Assembly (NCBI GenBank): GCA_021604605.1
Contig: BQJH01000040.1
Coordinates: 1-15,056 of the forward strand
DNA length: 15,056 nucleotides
Direction of reading: 5' to 3'
Source of the DNA: Hyphococcus sp.
Lineage (GTDB): Bacteria > Pseudomonadota > Alphaproteobacteria > Caulobacterales > Parvularculaceae
Shown here: one piece after another, positions 14,633 through 15,056 of the stretch
Layout: each line of letters begins with the position of its first letter
How positions within the stretch are numbered: position 1 is the stretch's first letter
Notes under the pieces: model-generated
What the model was told of the DNA's origin: nothing
The model's input: the letters and a program-made list of their open reading frames with translations, nothing else
The model's database searches: none
Position numbers and translations under genes: made by a program

Positions 14633-15056
14633 TTACCCTTGAACCGCAGCTACAACCTTCTGGGCCGCGTCATCCAAATCATCGGCTGGTGTAATTTTTA
14701 AGCCTGAGTTGGCGAGGATTTCCTTGCCCTTTTCAACATTGGTGCCTTCAAGGCGCACGACAAGCGGGTCTTCAAGGCCAACTTCTTTGACCGCGGCAAC
14801 AATACCTTCCGCGATCACGTCACAGCGCATGATGCCGCCAAAAATGTTGACGAGAATGCCTTTGACCGCCGGATCAGTGGTGATGATTTTGAACGCTTCG
14901 GTTACGCGCTCTTTCGTGGCGCCGCCGCCAACATCTAGAAAGTTCGCTGGCTCCGCGCCGTAGTGTTTGATGATATCCATGGTCGACATGGCGAGCCCGG
15001 CGCCGTTGACCATGCAGCCAATATTACCGTCGAGCTTGACGTAAGAAAGGTCAAAC
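14633..15056 (-). CDS. sucC: Succinyl-CoA ligase subunit beta, partial (C-terminal part)
   Basis: The last 141 residues of SucC; the N-terminal ATP-grasp part lies beyond the right edge (the whole family is about 390-400 residues). The frame stays open to base 15056 and begins FDLSYVKLDGNIGCMVNGAG, so a methionine at 15013 is internal, not the start. Visible motifs of the ligase domain are LDGNIGCMVNGAGLAM, NFLDVGGGA, VNIFGGIMRCDVIA and VVRLEGTNVEKG. It pairs with SucD to couple succinyl-CoA cleavage to nucleotide phosphorylation. The stop at 14633-14635 lies 6 nt before the thioesterase start. In many alphaproteobacteria mdh lies just upstream, which would be outside this window. Confidence 0.96.
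   Translation of the reverse strand, partial: FDLSYVKLDGNIGCMVNGAGLAMSTMDIIKHYGAEPANFLDVGGGATKERVTEAFKIITTDPAVKGILVNIFGGIMRCDVIAEGIVAAVKEVGLEDPLVVRLEGTNVEKGKEILANSGLKITPADDLDDAAQKVVAAVQG

Noticed and set aside
14633..15013. A short complete gene starting at the methionine at 15013
   Set aside because: The frame continues upstream to the window edge with conserved SucC residues, so this is the C-terminus of a truncated sucC, not a separate gene.
1..15056. Mobile element, defence system or CRISPR array
   Set aside because: No transposase, integrase, Cas, restriction or toxin-antitoxin motif was seen, and no regular direct repeats of array type.

Overview
The window looks like chromosomal DNA of an alphaproteobacterium, probably an aquatic or marine one. 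The evidence is the succinyl-CoA ligase / 2-oxoglutarate dehydrogenase gene cluster, the alphaproteobacterial style of the OmpA-like porin, a PduO-type cobalamin adenosyltransferase and a POT peptide transporter, at moderate GC by eye. Hyphomonadales- or Parvularculales-like groups would fit, but the sequence alone does not fix the genus. There are no tRNAs, rRNAs, insertion sequences, CRISPR arrays or phage genes. Most of it is housekeeping DNA.

Left part (1-5400): a truncated minus-strand gene for a very basic membrane-anchored protein faces a plus-strand TetR/AcrR regulator across a short region rich in inverted repeats. The regulator converges on an OmpA-family outer-membrane protein, with a strong hairpin terminator between them. 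A 449-bp gene-free stretch follows, holding the ompA promoter and leader. Next come a corrinoid adenosyltransferase and a proton-coupled oligopeptide transporter with an extra periplasmic insert, each probably its own transcription unit on the minus strand.

Right part (5384-15056): one long minus-strand array, read from right to left: sucC (partial), a 4HBT acyl-CoA thioesterase, a small cupin, sucD, sucA (E1o), sucB (E2o with two lipoyl domains), lpd (E3), a GNAT acetyltransferase, a CBU_0592-like small membrane protein and a secreted GlcG/HbpS-family protein. A T-tailed hairpin follows at 5341-5361. The core genes convert 2-oxoglutarate to succinyl-CoA (SucA/SucB/Lpd) and succinyl-CoA to succinate with nucleotide phosphorylation (SucCD).

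The least ordinary points are these: the thioesterase-cupin pair splits sucC from sucD; E2o carries a second lipoyl domain; an acetyltransferase sits 3 nt behind lpd; the peptide transporter has a periplasmic insert of about 75 residues; and nested dyads lie in front of the TetR gene. I do not see convincing evidence of a wholly new multi-gene system.
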